Shown here in pieces: positions 9,429-17,795 of a stretch of 64,000 bases of DNA; position 1 is the stretch's first letter, and each line of letters starts with the position of its first letter. The translations under genes and the position numbers were made by a program. The stretch is from Neorhizobium tomejilense (GTDB lineage: Bacteria > Pseudomonadota > Alphaproteobacteria > Rhizobiales > Rhizobiaceae), in contig PVBG01000006.1 in the NCBI GenBank assembly GCA_002968845.1, positions 186,001 to 250,000 on the forward strand, in the 5' to 3' direction. The notes below the pieces were generated by a model that was not told where the DNA came from, searched no databases, and saw only the letters and a program-made list of their open reading frames with translations.

Positions 9429-10847
9429 ATGAACAAGGATTACAATCCCATGAGCAATCCTCAATTCCGAGGGGCTGCGGGGCTTGCATTGCTGCTGCTC
9501 TGCACCGCCAATTTTCTCGACGCGATGGATGTCTCCACAATCGGCGTCGCACTGCCAGCCATCCAGGCCGAGCTCGGCATGCAAGCCACCTCCCTGCAAT
9601 GGGCGGTCAGCGCCTATGTGCTCGGTTACGGCGGCTTCCTGCTGCTCGGCGGCCGGGTGGCCGACATTTTCGGCCATCGCCGCGTCTTCCTCTGGTCGCT
9701 GGCGGTCTTTGCGGCGGCCAGCATTGGCGGTGGGTTCGTCGATAGCGGGCCGACGCTGATCGCGGCCCGGCTTATCAAGGGCATTGCTGCAGCCTTCACG
9801 GCACCCGCAGCGCTGGCACTTCTGCTGGCAGTCTTCGGCGAAGGTCCGCAGCGCGCCAAGGCGCTTGGGCTCTTCGCCTCCACCGGAGCCGCCGGTTTCG
9901 TGCTCGGCATGGTGCTCGGCGGGGCCGCGACGCTGATCAGCTGGCGGGCAACGCTGGTGATGGGCGCACCGGTCGCGATCCTGACCCTGCTTCTCGCGCC
10001 GATAGCCTTGCCGCTCGACGCGCGCCGCACCGGGCCGCGTCCCGGCTTCGACTGGGCCGGCGCAATCACCATCACTCCCGGTCTGCTGCTTTTCGTGTTC
10101 GGCATCACCAATGCGGCCTCGGCCGGCTGGGCCGATGTCTTCACCTGGGGCTCGCTGGTGGCGGCAATCGTGCTGATCATTGCCTTCCTCGCCATCGAAG
10201 CCCGCCACAAGGACCCGATGGTGCCGCTGGCGATGTTCCGCCGCGCCAGGCTCACCCATGCCAATATCGTCGGCTTTCTCTACCAGGGCGCCTATATCGG
10301 CTTCCAGTTCACCGCGACGCTCTATTACCAGGACGTCTATGGCTGGTCGGCCTTTGCCACCGGCTTCTGCTTTGCCGGCGCCGGCGCCTTCGTGATGTTC
10401 CTCGCACCTCGTTTCGCGACGCTTGCCCAGAACCGCGGGACGACCGGCTTCATGACGGCGGGCGTCGGGCTGCAGGCGATCAGCTACATCTTCTGGGTCC
10501 TGTCGGTCGGCCATATCGACCCGATCCTGCTCGTCATACTGTCGCAGATCCCGCTCGGCCTCGGTTATGCCATGACCTTCCCGTCCATCCAGGTCGCGGC
10601 GCTGGCCGATATCGAGGAAGACAAGTCGGGCCTTGCCTCCGGCATGTTCTTCGCCGCCTTCCAGATCGGCGGCGGGGTGGTGCTGGCGGCAACGTCTGCC
10701 GTGTTCAGCGGCGCTCCGAGCTTCGGCTGGGAACCCTATTCCGCGGCTGTCGCATTCGTCGCGACGCTCGCGGTGCTGATCACCCTGATCGCCGCGCTTG
10801 GGCCGAAACCTTCTCCAGCCGTCGATCGATACCAGGCCGCCGAATAG
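9429..10847 (+). CDS. MFS transporter, DHA2-like drug/metabolite exporter
   Basis: 472-aa integral membrane protein, hydrophobic throughout, with enough segments for the 14-helix DHA2 topology. MFS motif A (GGRVADIFGHRR) lies at about residues 74-85 between helices 2 and 3, and a variant D1 motif (LDAMDVSTIGVALP) lies in helix 1. An alternative ATG is at 9450. It is divergent from the LysR gene and ends at a strong terminator. Likely proton-driven efflux of a small organic molecule; substrate unknown. Confidence 0.9.
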   Translation: MNKDYNPMSNPQFRGAAGLALLLLCTANFLDAMDVSTIGVALPAIQAELGMQATSLQWAVSAYVLGYGGFLLLGGRVADIFGHRRVFLWSLAVFAAASIGGGFVDSGPTLIAARLIKGIAAAFTAPAALALLLAVFGEGPQRAKALGLFASTGAAGFVLGMVLGGAATLISWRATLVMGAPVAILTLLLAPIALPLDARRTGPRPGFDWAGAITITPGLLLFVFGITNAASAGWADVFTWGSLVAAIVLIIAFLAIEARHKDPMVPLAMFRRARLTHANIVGFLYQGAYIGFQFTATLYYQDVYGWSAFATGFCFAGAGAFVMFLAPRFATLAQNRGTTGFMTAGVGLQAISYIFWVLSVGHIDPILLVILSQIPLGLGYAMTFPSIQVAALADIEEDKSGLASGMFFAAFQIGGGVVLAATSAVFSGAPSFGWEPYSAAVAFVATLAVLITLIAALGPKPSPAVDRYQAAE

Positions 10848-10875
10848 ATCTGCCCATCGATCTTAATCCCGCTCC

Positions 10876-10907
10876 CCCGCGCCACTGCCTGGCGCGGGTT
10901 TTCTTTT
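10876..10907 (+). terminator. Rho-independent terminator after the MFS gene
   Basis: A 9-bp perfect stem (CCCGCGCCA / TGGCGCGGG) with a 5-nt loop, followed by TTTTCTTTT. It begins 29 bp after the MFS stop codon. Confidence 0.9.
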
Positions 10908-11001
10908 GGATCCCCCCGGCCCGGTCGCAGATCGTCCCGCGCCAGGCGCATGTCCATCGCTTCGCTTGCAGTCCGCCCGCCTTTGTCGGACAATTGGTCA
11001 A

Positions 11002-11033
11002 AGCAAGGTAATTTGATATCAAACTATCTTGCT
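11002..11033. promoter_or_regulatory. 32-bp palindrome, probable MarR operator
   Basis: Two 16-bp half sites match at 14 of 16 positions. The core TTTGATATCAAA (11012-11023) is perfect, flanked by AGCAAG at the left end and CTTGCT at the right. The site ends 45 bp before the MarR start codon at 11079, where a MarR-family repressor would normally bind to regulate its own gene. Binding by this particular protein is inferred from position and symmetry. Confidence 0.75.
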
Positions 11034-11078
11034 GCACTCCCCCATTCCGACTAGTTTCCATTTGGGGAGGAATGCAAA

Positions 11079-11579
11079 ATGGCGATGGAAACATCGACGC
11101 GGCCGGACACGCATGCGCCATCCGCGGAAGGCGAGATGCTTGTCCCGGCCATGTTCCAGAATCTGATCGGTTATCATCTCCGGGTGGCGCAGGAGACCTC
11201 CTTCCAGGCGTTTGCCAGGGCGGCGGGCAAGGCGGATTTGAAGCCCGGATGGTATTCGCTGCTGACGGTACTTGCCGAACGGGAGAGCATGACGCCGTCA
11301 GAGCTCAGCCGCATCTGTGGCCGCGACCGCTCGACACTCACGTCCAGCCTCAAGGCATTGTCCCACCGCGGACTGATCGAACGGCGGCCGAACCCCGACG
11401 ATCAACGCAGCTACAGCGTCCGGCTAACCGAAAATGGCCGCGGGATGCAAAAGCAGTTGCACGCGATCGCCGTTGTCTACGACCGTCGCCTTGACGAGAT
11501 CGCCGGCAAGGACAAGGCGGTTCTGATCGCCGTACTCGGCCGGATCGCCGCGACATTCGGCATGCCCCAGGATTGTTGA
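11079..11579 (+). CDS. MarR-family transcriptional regulator
   Basis: 166-aa winged-helix regulator. The recognition region reads MTPSELSRICGRDRSTLTSSL, followed by the wing with DDQRSYSVRLTENG, the MarR signature (roughly residues 70-120). GGAGG precedes the ATG. A near-perfect 32-bp palindrome lies just upstream, suggesting autorepression. The terminator after the MFS gene separates it from that transporter, so its regulon is probably itself plus unlinked genes. Ligand unknown; many relatives sense phenolic acids. Confidence 0.93.
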   Translation: MAMETSTRPDTHAPSAEGEMLVPAMFQNLIGYHLRVAQETSFQAFARAAGKADLKPGWYSLLTVLAERESMTPSELSRICGRDRSTLTSSLKALSHRGLIERRPNPDDQRSYSVRLTENGRGMQKQLHAIAVVYDRRLDEIAGKDKAVLIAVLGRIAATFGMPQDC

Positions 11580-11669
11580 AGATAGCATATTTCGGTTGCG
11601 CGGCCTGCCGCGACGGTTTCTGACCGGCGAGTTGTCCCGCCGGCCATTTCGATGTCAAAGCATCTGCTC

Positions 11670-12485
11670 TCAGAGGATATGCGTGCCGCCGAGGTTCTGC
11701 ACCGCGCGGCGGGTCATGACGGCGACGAGATGGGCGCGGTAGTCGGCCGGCGCGTGCATGTCGCCCATCATCCGCGACGGGTCCATCGTCAGCCCATCCA
11801 GCGCTTCGGCCGAAAAGTTCCCGGTCAGCAACGCCTCGGCCTCGGTCCAGCGGAACACCCCCTCGTTGCCGGCGCCGGTGATCGCCACGCGGATATGGCC
11901 GTCGCGATGTTTGGCCACGAAGGAAGCAGCCATCGCATAGCGCGAGGCCGGATTGCGGAATTTCGCGTAACCGGCGATATCCGGGATCTTGAACTCGACG
12001 TGGACGAGAATTTCGCCTGGCTCCAATGCGGTCGTGTAGAGGCCCTGGAAATAGTCGGTGGCCGGGATTTCGCGGCGGTCGGTATGGACGATGGCATCGA
12101 GCGCCAGCACGGCGGCGGGATAGTCGGCGGCGGGGTCGTTATTGGCGGTCGAGCCGCCGATCGTGCCCATATGGCGCACCTGAACGTCGCCGATCGAGCC
12201 GGCAAGGCCTGAAAGCGCCGGGATGGCGGTCTTGATTTCCTTGGAAGCGGCGACGACGGCATGTTTGGTCGCCGAGCCGATGATCACCCTCTCGGCGGTG
12301 ACTTCGATCCCGGAAAGCTCCGGAATGCTGCGCACGTCGATCAGATGCGCGGGCGCGGCAAGCCGGCTCTTCAGCGTCGGGATCAGCGTGTGGCCGCCGG
12401 AGAGATAGGAGGGCTCGTCGGAATTGGCGTAGAGTTCGACGGCTTCGGCAAGGGTCTTCGGCTTGTGGTAGGTCGTTGCGTACAT
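11670..12485 (-). CDS. FAD-binding subunit of a molybdenum hydroxylase (CoxM-like)
   Basis: 271-aa medium subunit of the xanthine dehydrogenase/CO dehydrogenase family. It begins with the FAD-binding PCMH domain (YHKPKTLAEAVEL, then SGGHTLIPTLKSRL at about residues 32-45) and contains the second FAD motif MGTIGGSTANNDPAADYPAA. The C-terminal CO_deh_flav_C region follows. It lies 17 bp after the 2Fe-2S subunit gene. The usual molybdopterin-binding large subunit (about 750-800 aa) is absent from both sides, so the enzyme cannot be complete from this locus alone. Confidence 0.92.
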   Translation of the reverse strand: MYATTYHKPKTLAEAVELYANSDEPSYLSGGHTLIPTLKSRLAAPAHLIDVRSIPELSGIEVTAERVIIGSATKHAVVAASKEIKTAIPALSGLAGSIGDVQVRHMGTIGGSTANNDPAADYPAAVLALDAIVHTDRREIPATDYFQGLYTTALEPGEILVHVEFKIPDIAGYAKFRNPASRYAMAASFVAKHRDGHIRVAITGAGNEGVFRWTEAEALLTGNFSAEALDGLTMDPSRMMGDMHAPADYRAHLVAVMTRRAVQNLGGTHIL

Positions 12486-12502
12486 GGCGTGAGCCTCCCC
12501 GC

Positions 12503-12994
12503 TTATTCGGCCGCGACGGCGTGCGCCGCGCGATGCTTCTCGGCAGCGTCCAGCACTGCCTTGACGATGTTGTGGTAGCCGGTGCAACGGCAGATATTGC
12601 CTTCGAGTTCGTGGCGGACGGTATGCTCGTCGAGCATGCCGTCATGGCGGCGGATCATGTCCACCGAGGCCATGATCATGCCCGGCGTGCAATAACCGCA
12701 CTGCAGGCCGTGATGTTCGCGGAAAGCCTGCTGCACGTCATGCAGCTTGCCGCCTTCGGCCAACCCCTCGATCGTCGTCACCTTCGAACCGTCGGCGGCG
12801 ACGGCAAGCACCGTACAGCTCTTCACGGCCACGCCGTCGAGATGGATCGTACAGGCGCCGCACTGGGTGGTGTCGCAGCCGACATGGGTGCCGGTGAGGC
12901 CGAGATGTTCGCGGATGAACTGCACGAGCAGCGTCCGGTCTTCGACCTCGCGCGTCTGGGGCGTGCCGTTGACGGTGATGGTGATGCGGGACAT
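12503..12994 (-). CDS. (2Fe-2S)-binding small subunit of a molybdenum hydroxylase (CoxS-like)
   Basis: 163-aa electron-transfer subunit. The N-terminal plant-type ferredoxin domain has Cys40, Cys45, Cys48 and Cys60. The C-terminal helical domain has Cys99, Cys102, Cys135 and Cys137 in the QCGYCTPGM and NICRCTGY motifs, so both clusters should form. Length is normal for CoxS/XdhC small subunits. It sits between a CoxG-like remnant and the FAD subunit, all on the minus strand. Confidence 0.94.
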   Translation of the reverse strand: MSRITITVNGTPQTREVEDRTLLVQFIREHLGLTGTHVGCDTTQCGACTIHLDGVAVKSCTVLAVAADGSKVTTIEGLAEGGKLHDVQQAFREHHGLQCGYCTPGMIMASVDMIRRHDGMLDEHTVRHELEGNICRCTGYHNIVKAVLDAAEKHRAAHAVAAE

Positions 12995-13006
12995 GAGCCC
13001 CTCCTG

Positions 13007-13408
13007 TTAAAAATCGGGCGGCGAGAGCCGCGATGGCAATGACAGCGACGATGCCGCCGCGATATGGGGCATACGGCTGAAATGCCGCCCGGCCGTTGCT
13101 GCACGCGCAACAGACGGTCCGGCAGCTTCGGGAGCCGCAGGGGAAATAGGTACCGATGGCGCAGCTGACATGACTGGCGCGGCAACAGCCGCCGTCGCAA
13201 TAGCCTCTGCTACTTCGGCATCGGCCACATGATCAACCATCACGGCTCGCGTCGCAAGCTTTTCGAAGAACTCGCCGGCGAGTTTTTGCCATGGAATCAG
13301 ACCGCCGGGCGGCCGCGGCCGAACACATGCGAGCAATCCGACGATCGCCGCATTGCGCCCATCGGAAAGTGGCGCTAAGGCGTCGCGGTAGATTGTTCAG
13401 GGAAAAGT
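13007..13408 (-). pseudogene. CoxG-like C-terminal remnant
   Basis: The open frame from just after a stop at about 13408 down to 13007 ends 12 bp before the CoxS start. Its middle part (KLAGEFFEKLA, then a long Ala/Pro/Val-rich tail) resembles the C-terminal end of CoxG/SRBCC proteins, which follow an approximately 150-aa lipid-binding fold. That fold is missing here. No ATG with a ribosome site exists; only a TTG at 13336 would give 109 aa. I read it as a truncated coxG, though a small new protein cannot be excluded. Confidence 0.5.
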
Positions 13409-13411
13409 CCC

Positions 13412-13996
13412 ATGCGCCGCATCATCATCGCCATCACCGGAGCATCCGGTGTCGTTTATGGCGTTCGCGCCCTGCAGCTTTTGAAGGATATCGAGGATAT
13501 CGAGACCCATGCGGTGATCTCGCCCTCTGCTTTTCGCACTGCGATCGACGAAATCGACATGACTGCCGACGAGATCAAGAGCCTGGCCGATGTGCTCTAT
13601 AATCACAAGGATATCGGCGCGGCGCTCTCCTCCGGCTCGTTCCGCACTGCCGGCATGCTTGTCGCACCCTGTTCGGTGAAGACGCTGAGCGGCATCGCCA
13701 ACTGCTACAATGACGAGCTGATCGTGCGCGCAGCCGACGTCTGCCTAAAGGAACGCCGGCGTGTCGTGCTGTTGTTTCGCGAGACGCCGCTGCATGCCGG
13801 CCATATCGCGCTGATGGACCAGGCGACCCGCAACGGCGCAATCGTCATGCCGCCGGTGCCGGCCTTCTATTCGAAGCCCAACTCACTGGACGAGATGGTG
13901 ACCCAGACGGTCGGCCGGGCGCTCGATCTCTTCGACATCCACCTGCCGATGGTCAAGCGCTGGAAGGACGGCCCTGGCTCACCCGGCCAACACTGA
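13412..13996 (+). CDS. ubiX: UbiX-family flavin prenyltransferase
   Basis: 194-aa flavoprotein that prenylates FMN to make the cofactor of UbiD-type (de)carboxylases. The N-terminal ITGASGVVYGVRALQLL flavin-binding strand-turn-helix is diagnostic, as is the conserved APCSVKTLSGIANCYNDELIVRAADVCLKERR stretch (split here only by reading) near residues 88-115 and the LLFRETPLH segment. Length is typical (190-200 aa). It starts next to the truncated molybdenum-hydroxylase operon. No ubiD homologue lies in the window, so it may serve a UbiD decarboxylase elsewhere, possibly for hydroxybenzoates. Confidence 0.93.
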   Translation: MRRIIIAITGASGVVYGVRALQLLKDIEDIETHAVISPSAFRTAIDEIDMTADEIKSLADVLYNHKDIGAALSSGSFRTAGMLVAPCSVKTLSGIANCYNDELIVRAADVCLKERRRVVLLFRETPLHAGHIALMDQATRNGAIVMPPVPAFYSKPNSLDEMVTQTVGRALDLFDIHLPMVKRWKDGPGSPGQH

Positions 13997-14018
13997 TTTC
14001 GTGCTCCGGATGTCGACC

Positions 14019-14525
14019 CTAAAGGGCCGCGAGCGCGTTTTCGATCATGGCAAGCGCCGTGGCGGTCTTCTCGTCCGGCTCCGCTCCACGGAAAAACCTC
14101 ACGACATTTCCGAGGTTGCCAGTTGCATCGCCAGTTGAACCATCGGCTCTCATCAGCGCCTGCCCTTCGGCCTCCAGCACCGCCAGCTCGATCTTTTCCG
14201 AACTGAGCTCGACACCCTTCACCCCGTTTCGCAGGGTTTCCGTCTCTGGGGTGGGTGCCGGATTCGGCCCGCTCTTCAATCGTCGGCGCACGGCGCGCAG
14301 TGGTTCGATCACCTCATTGCGCCAGTCGGCGACGAGGCCGTCGATGCGGACAATCTCTGTGGGTGAAAGCGCCACCGAATTTTTTGCCAGCCAGGCGGAG
14401 AACAACAGCACCGGCACGTCGACGCCGCTTTCGTCCTGAAGCAGCAGGCAGGCTTCGCCGACACCGGGCGCACCATAAAGCCGCAACGCGAAGTCCCAAA
14501 GTCCCTGCCCGGTCTCCGCAGCCAT
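14019..14525 (-). CDS. TIGR02444 family protein
   Basis: Small cytoplasmic protein of 168 aa from the ATG at 14525; an upstream in-frame ATG at 14549 would add 8 residues. The N-terminal LWDFALRLYGAPGVGEACLLLQD-type segment and the following VPVLLFSAWLAK are the hallmark of the TIGR02444/DUF2390 family, whose function is not established. It converges with ubiX, separated by 22 bp. Confidence 0.8.
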   Translation of the reverse strand: MAAETGQGLWDFALRLYGAPGVGEACLLLQDESGVDVPVLLFSAWLAKNSVALSPTEIVRIDGLVADWRNEVIEPLRAVRRRLKSGPNPAPTPETETLRNGVKGVELSSEKIELAVLEAEGQALMRADGSTGDATGNLGNVVRFFRGAEPDEKTATALAMIENALAAL

Positions 14526-14630
14526 GCAGCCCCTCCATCGCCTTTTCACGACTTATCAGTTCGGCTGCAAAACAGGCAAGTCTCGATGGGGATTTTACCT
14601 GTCGGCGTGAGGAACCTCACCGGCAGTCCC

Positions 14631-16472
14631 TCAGGCGGCGCGGCGACGCCGCCCGGCTTGGGGCGAGCCGGCGCCGAGCTGGAACTGGCCGACCATCTGG
14701 CGCAGTTTCGAGGCCTCGTCAGCGAGGCCGGAGCTCGCAGCCGTCGTCTCCTCGACCATTGCGGCGTTCTGCTGGGTCACCTGGTCCATCTGGTTGACAG
14801 CCGAATTGATCTCGGAAAGGCCGGTCGACTGTTCGCGGGCCGAGCGGGCGATATCGTCCACATGGCTGTTGATGGTGACGATATAGCCCTCGATCGACTT
14901 CAGGGATTCGCCGGCATCGCGGACATATTTCACGCCGTGGCCGACTTCGACGGTCGAGTTCTGGATCAGCGCCTTGATTTCCTTGGCAGCGTTCGCCGAC
15001 CTCTGCGCGAGTTCGCGCACTTCCTGCGCTACGACCGCAAAACCCTTGCCAGCCTCACCGGCCCGGGCCGCCTCGACGCCGGCGTTCAGCGCAAGCAGAT
15101 TGGTCTGGAAGGCGATCTCGTCGATGACCCCGATGATGTTGGAGATCTGGTTGGAGCTTTCCTCGATGCGGCGCATTGCCTCGACGGCGTTGGCGACAAC
15201 TTCTCCGGAACGGGCGGCGGACGAATTGGCCTCCGCTGCGATCTTCCGGGTCTCATCGACCTTCTTGGATGCGGAGCTGACATTCGCGGTAATCTGATCA
15301 AGTGCCGCGGCTGTCTCTTCGAGCGAAGCGGCCTGCTGCTCCGAGCGGCGCGACAGGTCGGATGCGGACTGGCTGATTTCCTGGGTTCCGCCATCGATCG
15401 CCTCGGCGCTGCCGGCGATCTGTGTCAACGTGCTGGCGAGCTGGGCGATCGAGGTGTTGAAGTCGTGGCGTAGAGCTTCGAAGTCCGCCGAGAAGGTCTC
15501 GTCAAGCTGGAAGGAGAGATCGCCTGCGGCGAGCCGGCGCAGGCCGCCGCCAAGGCCGGATGTTGCGACGCGGAGCCGTTGGGACGCGTCGGCTTCGGCT
15601 TGCTCCTGCGCAGCGATGCGCTCCCCTTCTGACCGGTTGCGGGCTTCGATCGCCTCGTCTTCCAGCCGCTTGTTGCCGATAGCCGCCTGGCGGAAAATCT
15701 CCACTGCCGCCGCCATCCCGCCGATCTCATCCTTGCGGTCCATGCCAAAGATGGTCAGCGTCAGTTCGCCACCCGCGAGGCGCCGCATGCAATCCTGCAG
15801 GCGTTGCAGCGGGCCGACGACACCTGACAGCACGACCCGGATCGAGAAGCCGACCACGATCAGCGAAATCACGCCGATCACGGTCATCCAAACCGAGAGA
15901 GCGGCCTTGTCGTCCAACCCATCCTCGAAACTCTTGTGGGCGACATCGAGCTGCAGCTTGGTCAAAGCGTTCAGCGGTTCGGCGAGCGGCTCGATCGCCG
16001 GGTAGAGCCGCTTCGTCACATAGATATCGAGGGCCGCCTGGTCACGCTTGTCCATGATCGCCAAAAGCTCGTCGACCGCCTTTGTGGTTTCCGTACGAGC
16101 ACCGAGATAACGCTGGACGAGGCTTTTTTCCTGGTCGGTCAGGTGGGTTGCCTGATAGGCCGCCCAGTCGCGGTCGGCGGTGACGAGCGCTGCGCGGACT
16201 GTCTGCTCGCCCAGTTCCCAGCTGAACGCACCGCTGCGCGTCTTGTGGGCGGTGTCGACGATGGTGACCGCATAGGCGTCGGAGACCGTCTTGATATGCG
16301 CCACGGGCTCGAGCCGATCCTCGACGATTGAGCGCGTGCGTGCCGACAGCGTATCCATTCCGATGAAGGCGACGGTCGTGGTCGCGGCAAGTGCGAGCGC
16401 GAGGCCGACGACGCTGGCGACAAGCTTCAATTTAATGGTCATCGGAAGATCCATTGCTGCATTGGAGGTCAT
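14631..16472 (-). CDS. Methyl-accepting chemotaxis protein
   Basis: 613-aa inner-membrane chemoreceptor. Membrane segment 1 covers about residues 12-33, a periplasmic four-helix-bundle sensor (MCP_4HB-like, rich in charged heptads) reaches about residue 185, membrane segment 2 is near 190-212, then HAMP. The cytoplasmic signalling domain contains the highly conserved hairpin tip [20 protein letters not shown]. The start at the ATG at 16472 has AGGA upstream; a TTG two codons earlier is possible. The C-terminus RRRRAA lacks a CheR-tethering pentapeptide. It is monocistronic, with ligand unknown. Confidence 0.95.
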   Translation of the reverse strand: MTSNAAMDLPMTIKLKLVASVVGLALALAATTTVAFIGMDTLSARTRSIVEDRLEPVAHIKTVSDAYAVTIVDTAHKTRSGAFSWELGEQTVRAALVTADRDWAAYQATHLTDQEKSLVQRYLGARTETTKAVDELLAIMDKRDQAALDIYVTKRLYPAIEPLAEPLNALTKLQLDVAHKSFEDGLDDKAALSVWMTVIGVISLIVVGFSIRVVLSGVVGPLQRLQDCMRRLAGGELTLTIFGMDRKDEIGGMAAAVEIFRQAAIGNKRLEDEAIEARNRSEGERIAAQEQAEADASQRLRVATSGLGGGLRRLAAGDLSFQLDETFSADFEALRHDFNTSIAQLASTLTQIAGSAEAIDGGTQEISQSASDLSRRSEQQAASLEETAAALDQITANVSSASKKVDETRKIAAEANSSAARSGEVVANAVEAMRRIEESSNQISNIIGVIDEIAFQTNLLALNAGVEAARAGEAGKGFAVVAQEVRELAQRSANAAKEIKALIQNSTVEVGHGVKYVRDAGESLKSIEGYIVTINSHVDDIARSAREQSTGLSEINSAVNQMDQVTQQNAAMVEETTAASSGLADEASKLRQMVGQFQLGAGSPQAGRRRRAA

Positions 16473-16640
16473 GGCCAAATCCTGTTGGCCCGCTATGATT
16501 AAGAATTGCGGAAAATGCTGAGGATATGTTTAACGGCACTACCAGGGATGGCAAAGATGCGCCTTTTCGCTCGGACCTGAGACCGCGTTTGACGAGAGAC
16601 AGGCGGCGACGGTTCGGGAGCTGCATGAGGGAGATGGATT

Positions 16641-17021
16641 ATGAAACTTGCGCATGTCGCGCTTTGGACAACGGAACTCGACAGGCTCGTCGCGTTCTTT
16701 GAGGATATGTTCGGCGCCACCGCCAGCCCACTCTATGAGAGCCGTCGGCGTGCAGGCTTCTCCTCGAAATTTCTCACCCTTTCCGAAGGCGCGACGATCG
16801 AGATCATGAGCGGCCCGTGGATTGCGCCGGAAGCGCCGCGGGAGCGCGCCGGTTACGCACATATGGCGATTTCGCTCGGCAGCCGGCAGACGGTCGACGA
16901 GATGGCGACCAAGGCGGCGGCCATGGGCATCCTCGTCTCCCCGGCCCGCATGACCGGCGACGGGTTTTACGAGGCGGTGATCTCGGATCCCGACGGCAAT
17001 CCTGTCGAGATCACGGAGTGA
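16641..17021 (+). CDS. VOC family protein (glyoxalase/dioxygenase fold)
   Basis: 126-aa protein with the vicinal-oxygen-chelate fold: an N-terminal KLAHVALWTTELDRLVAFF module and a second module ending with the typical SDPDGNPVEITE, whose last Glu is a usual metal ligand. GAGGGAGA precedes the ATG. Single-domain VOC proteins include lactoylglutathione lyases, fosfomycin-resistance proteins and dioxygenases; which one cannot be said. It converges with the toxin gene 21 bp away. Confidence 0.85.
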   Translation: MKLAHVALWTTELDRLVAFFEDMFGATASPLYESRRRAGFSSKFLTLSEGATIEIMSGPWIAPEAPRERAGYAHMAISLGSRQTVDEMATKAAAMGILVSPARMTGDGFYEAVISDPDGNPVEITE

Positions 17022-17042
17022 TGCGGCACAAGCCTGGCCGGT

Positions 17043-17465
17043 TCAGCCTTGAAAAGTCCAGGGATTGAGGCAGGGCACGCCGAGCGGCTCGAAATCCGAG
17101 ATGTTGCGGGTGACGACGGTCAGTCCGTGATGCAGCGCTGTCGCGGCTATCATTGCATCCGGTGACGGCCGCTTGTTGGGAGTGGGAAAGGCGCCGGTGC
17201 GAAGGGCAACCGCCGTGTCGAAGGGAAGAATGCGGTCGCTGAAATTCACCAGCACATCCTCGGTCAGCCAGCGTTCCAGTTCGGTCGAGAAAACAGCGTT
17301 TCGGCTTTGCTCCAGTCGGACGCCGAAACGAATCTCCATGATGGTGATCACTGACAGAAACGCGTCGTCTATGCTGAACTTCCGCATGAAAGCCTGAAAG
17401 GCAGGCGCTTGCTTTTCCGGCCGCTTCGAGCACGAAATGACATTGGTATCCAGCAGGAAGGCCAT
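17043..17465 (-). CDS. PIN-domain toxin (VapC type)
   Basis: 140-aa predicted Mg-dependent ribonuclease toxin. The acidic PIN residues are visible: Asp6 in LLDTNVIS, Glu44 in IMEIRFGV, Asp83 in PFDT, and Asp103 in SPDAMIAATAL. Its ATG directly abuts the antitoxin stop codon, so the two are co-translated. PIN toxins cut tRNA or rRNA in characterised cases; the target here is unknown. Confidence 0.92.
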   Translation of the reverse strand: MAFLLDTNVISCSKRPEKQAPAFQAFMRKFSIDDAFLSVITIMEIRFGVRLEQSRNAVFSTELERWLTEDVLVNFSDRILPFDTAVALRTGAFPTPNKRPSPDAMIAATALHHGLTVVTRNISDFEPLGVPCLNPWTFQG

Positions 17466-17720
17466 TCAGAACTCAACCTCGCGCCCCTCGAAACTCAGGC
17501 GCGGAGGGTCGAAATCCTGATCGACCGTACCTTGGGTATCACGCAAAGCGTCGTAGAGGCTCTTCCGCTTCTTCCAGTTGGCCTCGAATTCCTCGTAGCT
17601 GACAAGCACATGCGTCGGCTTGCCGTGATCGGTGATGACCAACGGATTCTCGTTCGCCGCCTGCCGGGCCTTGCTCGGGTTCTGGTTGAAGGAGGCACTG
17701 GTCATGTATGAAAGGGTCAT
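17466..17720 (-). CDS. Phd/YefM-type antitoxin
   Basis: 84-aa antitoxin starting at the ATG at 17720, chosen because CCGGAGG stands just upstream. The N-terminal DNA-binding fold shows the Phd/YefM signature (NENPLVITDHGKPTHVLVS). The C-terminal DALRDT... region should bind and block the PIN toxin encoded immediately downstream. Phd folds normally pair with Doc, RelE or PIN toxins, so the pairing is regular. Autoregulation through the Phd fold is expected. Confidence 0.92.
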   Translation of the reverse strand: MTLSYMTSASFNQNPSKARQAANENPLVITDHGKPTHVLVSYEEFEANWKKRKSLYDALRDTQGTVDQDFDPPRLSFEGREVEF

Positions 17721-17795
17721 CGGGACCTCCGGAGCATGTCTAGTATCTTTCTTCAAAAATATACTAGAATTGCCCTTCTTTCAATGCAGATGCCG

